In this document: piece by piece, positions 62,675 to 64,000 of the stretch
Position numbering within the stretch: the stretch's first letter is position 1
How the letters are laid out: each line of letters begins with the position of its first letter
NCBI RefSeq assembly: GCF_002272925.1
Contig: NZ_MLAR01000001.1
Coordinates: forward strand, 62,001 to 126,000
Source: Helicobacter sp. 13S00401-1
GTDB taxonomy: Bacteria > Campylobacterota > Campylobacteria > Campylobacterales > Helicobacteraceae
Direction: 5' to 3'
Length of the DNA stretch: 64,000 nt
The notes under the pieces: model-generated
Database searches by the model: none
What the model saw: only the letters and a program-made list of their open reading frames with translations
What the model was told of the DNA's origin: nothing
Program-made: the position numbers and the translations under genes

Positions 62675-64000
62675 GTGAAGCAACTTAAAAAGCAATATTT
62701 AAAAAGCGGAGTTTTTAAGCTCCAAGACTTGGAATCTAAACCAAGTGCTGAGTTAACAAGGGCAGATTCCAAACTGCCTGTAGTTAGCATTATGGGTGCA
62801 CCAAATGTCGGTAAGAGCTCTCTTTTTAACCGCATAGCCAGGCTAAATATAGCCATCACTTCTCATATAAGTTCAACCACTAGAGATATAAACGCAAGGG
62901 TCATCAAGCTAAATAACACCGAACTTGTATTGCAAGATACTGGTGGGCTTGATGATAAAGTATCTATCATAGGCGAAGATATTACAGCTAACTCTTTAGA
63001 GGCAGGACTTAAAAGCGATCTTATCCTTTATATAATAGATGGACAAAAAATAGCCTTAGATGAAGATATAAAAACTTTTAGAAAGCTTTCTCAAAAAGTG
63101 CCTAGCTTGCTGGTTGTTAATAAAGTAGATTCTGATAAGATAGCCCTAGAGGCCTTAAATGAAACTGGTTTTAGTGCTTTTGGCGTAGACTTTATAAACA
63201 TCTCAGTGGCACATAACCGTGGTATAAGCAAACTTCTAGACTTAATAGAATCTAGCCTAGCAAAGTTTGAAAAAGCTAATAAGAAAAAACCAAACTCTAT
63301 TGATAGCACCAAAACTAACACGACCTCTAACATAGCCTCTGATACAAAACTACAAACTACTCTAGATGAGCTAGACTTTTTAGACTACTTAAAAGAAGAT
63401 GAAGATTTAGATGTTAGCCAAGAAGATACAAAAGAGTTTATAGAGCCTAGCGAGATAAAAATAGCCATCATCGGCAAAGTAAATGTCGGTAAAAGCTCTC
63501 TTTTAAACGCTCTAACGCTTAAAAACCGCTCCCTTGTCTCTCCCATGGCTGGAACTACTATAGACCCAGTAGATGAAGTTATAAGCTATGAAGATAAAAG
63601 CATACGTTTTATAGATACAGCAGGCATAAGACGTAAAGGAAAGATTGAAGGTATAGAAAAGTATGCATTAATGCGCACTAAGGAGATGCTAAAAGATGCT
63701 CACATAGCCCTTTTAGTCCTTGATGGTAGTGAGCCTTTAAGTGAGCAAGATGAAAAGATAAGCTCTCTTGCAAGCGAGGCTGCCTTAGGCGTTATAGTAG
63801 TTATAAATAAATGGGATAAAAGACAAACTAGCTATGAAGACTTTATGAAAGAGTATAGATATAAGTTTAGATTCTTAGAGTATGCACCAGCTATAACACT
63901 AAGTGCTTTAACTCACAAAAGAGTAGAAAATCTAAAACCTATGATCTTAGAAGTGTTTAAAAACTTCTGCTTTAGATTTAAAACTTCAGCCTTAAATGAG
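62675..64000 (+). CDS. der: Double-GTPase ribosome assembly factor Der (C-terminus beyond window)
   Basis: Two tandem GTP-binding domains needed for 50S assembly. First domain: P-loop GAPNVGKSSLFNR near 41-53, STTRDI, DTGG, NKVD. Second: GKVNVGKSSLLNAL near 265-278, AGTTIDPVDE, DTAGIRRKGK, and NKWDKR. The open frame continues out of the window at codon 442, so the KH-like end is mostly missing. Start is GTG with AAAAGG eight bases before; the preceding codon is a stop, so this start is forced unless a later TTG is used. It gives a 37-residue N-terminal extension. Linker 215-255 is acidic and Asn/Thr-rich. Confidence 0.93.
   Translation, partial: MKQLKKQYLKSGVFKLQDLESKPSAELTRADSKLPVVSIMGAPNVGKSSLFNRIARLNIAITSHISSTTRDINARVIKLNNTELVLQDTGGLDDKVSIIGEDITANSLEAGLKSDLILYIIDGQKIALDEDIKTFRKLSQKVPSLLVVNKVDSDKIALEALNETGFSAFGVDFINISVAHNRGISKLLDLIESSLAKFEKANKKKPNSIDSTKTNTTSNIASDTKLQTTLDELDFLDYLKEDEDLDVSQEDTKEFIEPSEIKIAIIGKVNVGKSSLLNALTLKNRSLVSPMAGTTIDPVDEVISYEDKSIRFIDTAGIRRKGKIEGIEKYALMRTKEMLKDAHIALLVLDGSEPLSEQDEKISSLASEAALGVIVVINKWDKRQTSYEDFMKEYRYKFRFLEYAPAITLSALTHKRVENLKPMILEVFKNFCFRFKTSALNE

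Overview
The window reads as chromosome of a member of the Campylobacterota, most likely a Helicobacter species. The strongest sign is a single 2893-codon gene that joins RNA polymerase subunits beta and beta-prime, as in Helicobacter and Wolinella. Other signs are low GC, little reliance on -35 boxes, a second glutamyl-tRNA synthetase of the GltX2 type, and gene pairs I recall from H. pylori (galU-slt-yggT-gltX2; ccdA beside a dihydroorotase-like gene; rarA-hspR-cbpA; fabH-plsX-rpmF-yceD-ndk; comF-tmk-coaD). No prophage, insertion sequence, CRISPR array or rRNA is visible.

Layout. 1-8271 (minus): partial catalase with a long palindrome in its promoter, a DMT exporter, galU, a lytic transglycosylase, YggT, gltX2, an SspB-like protein and oligopeptidase F. 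8374-9897: an orphan sensor kinase. 9943-14835 (minus): acpP-fabF-accA followed by modB-modC, with modA separate behind its own terminator. 15123-16937: a small membrane protein, then a GT6 (blood-group type) glycosyltransferase whose reading frame runs through a 13-C tract. 17138-34212 (minus): a translation and transcription supercluster reading tRNA-Thr-Tyr-Gly-Thr, tuf, rpmG, tRNA-Trp, secE, nusG, rplK, rplA, rplJ, rplL, rpoBC, rpsL, rpsG, fusA, with an L10-type leader and an rplL-rpoBC attenuator. 34531-41056: alcohol dehydrogenase, murI, comM, then the lipid/ribosomal group ndk-yceD-rpmF-plsX-fabH. 41089-49062: a degenerate dihydroorotase, ccdA, rarA, hspR-cbpA, metY, a glutathionylspermidine-synthase-like gene and ferritin. 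49158-49899: an orphan terminator, a 52-bp tandem repeat and tmRNA (ssrA). 50026-58097: comF, tmk, coaD, fliL and a fliL-like paralogue, rsmD, truA, an LptF/LptG permease, a prepilin-peptidase-like gene and rimO. 58207-64000: a phosphoesterase, transaldolase, pseC, an SDR, an outer-membrane barrel and partial der.

Most genes are housekeeping. Surface and host-facing functions are the phase-variable GT6, PseC (pseudaminic acid for flagellin), the outer-membrane barrel and galU. Oxidative and iron stress are covered by catalase and ferritin.

Most worth following up: (1) the 9-mer TAGAWTCTA, counted 38 times by hand where base composition predicts one or two, absent from nearly all of the translation cluster; (2) an SspB-like ClpXP adaptor candidate in the same window as a tmRNA whose tag resembles the E. 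coli SspB-binding segment; (3) a three-state poly-C switch in the GT6 gene; (4) a duplicated leader hairpin in front of ssrA.
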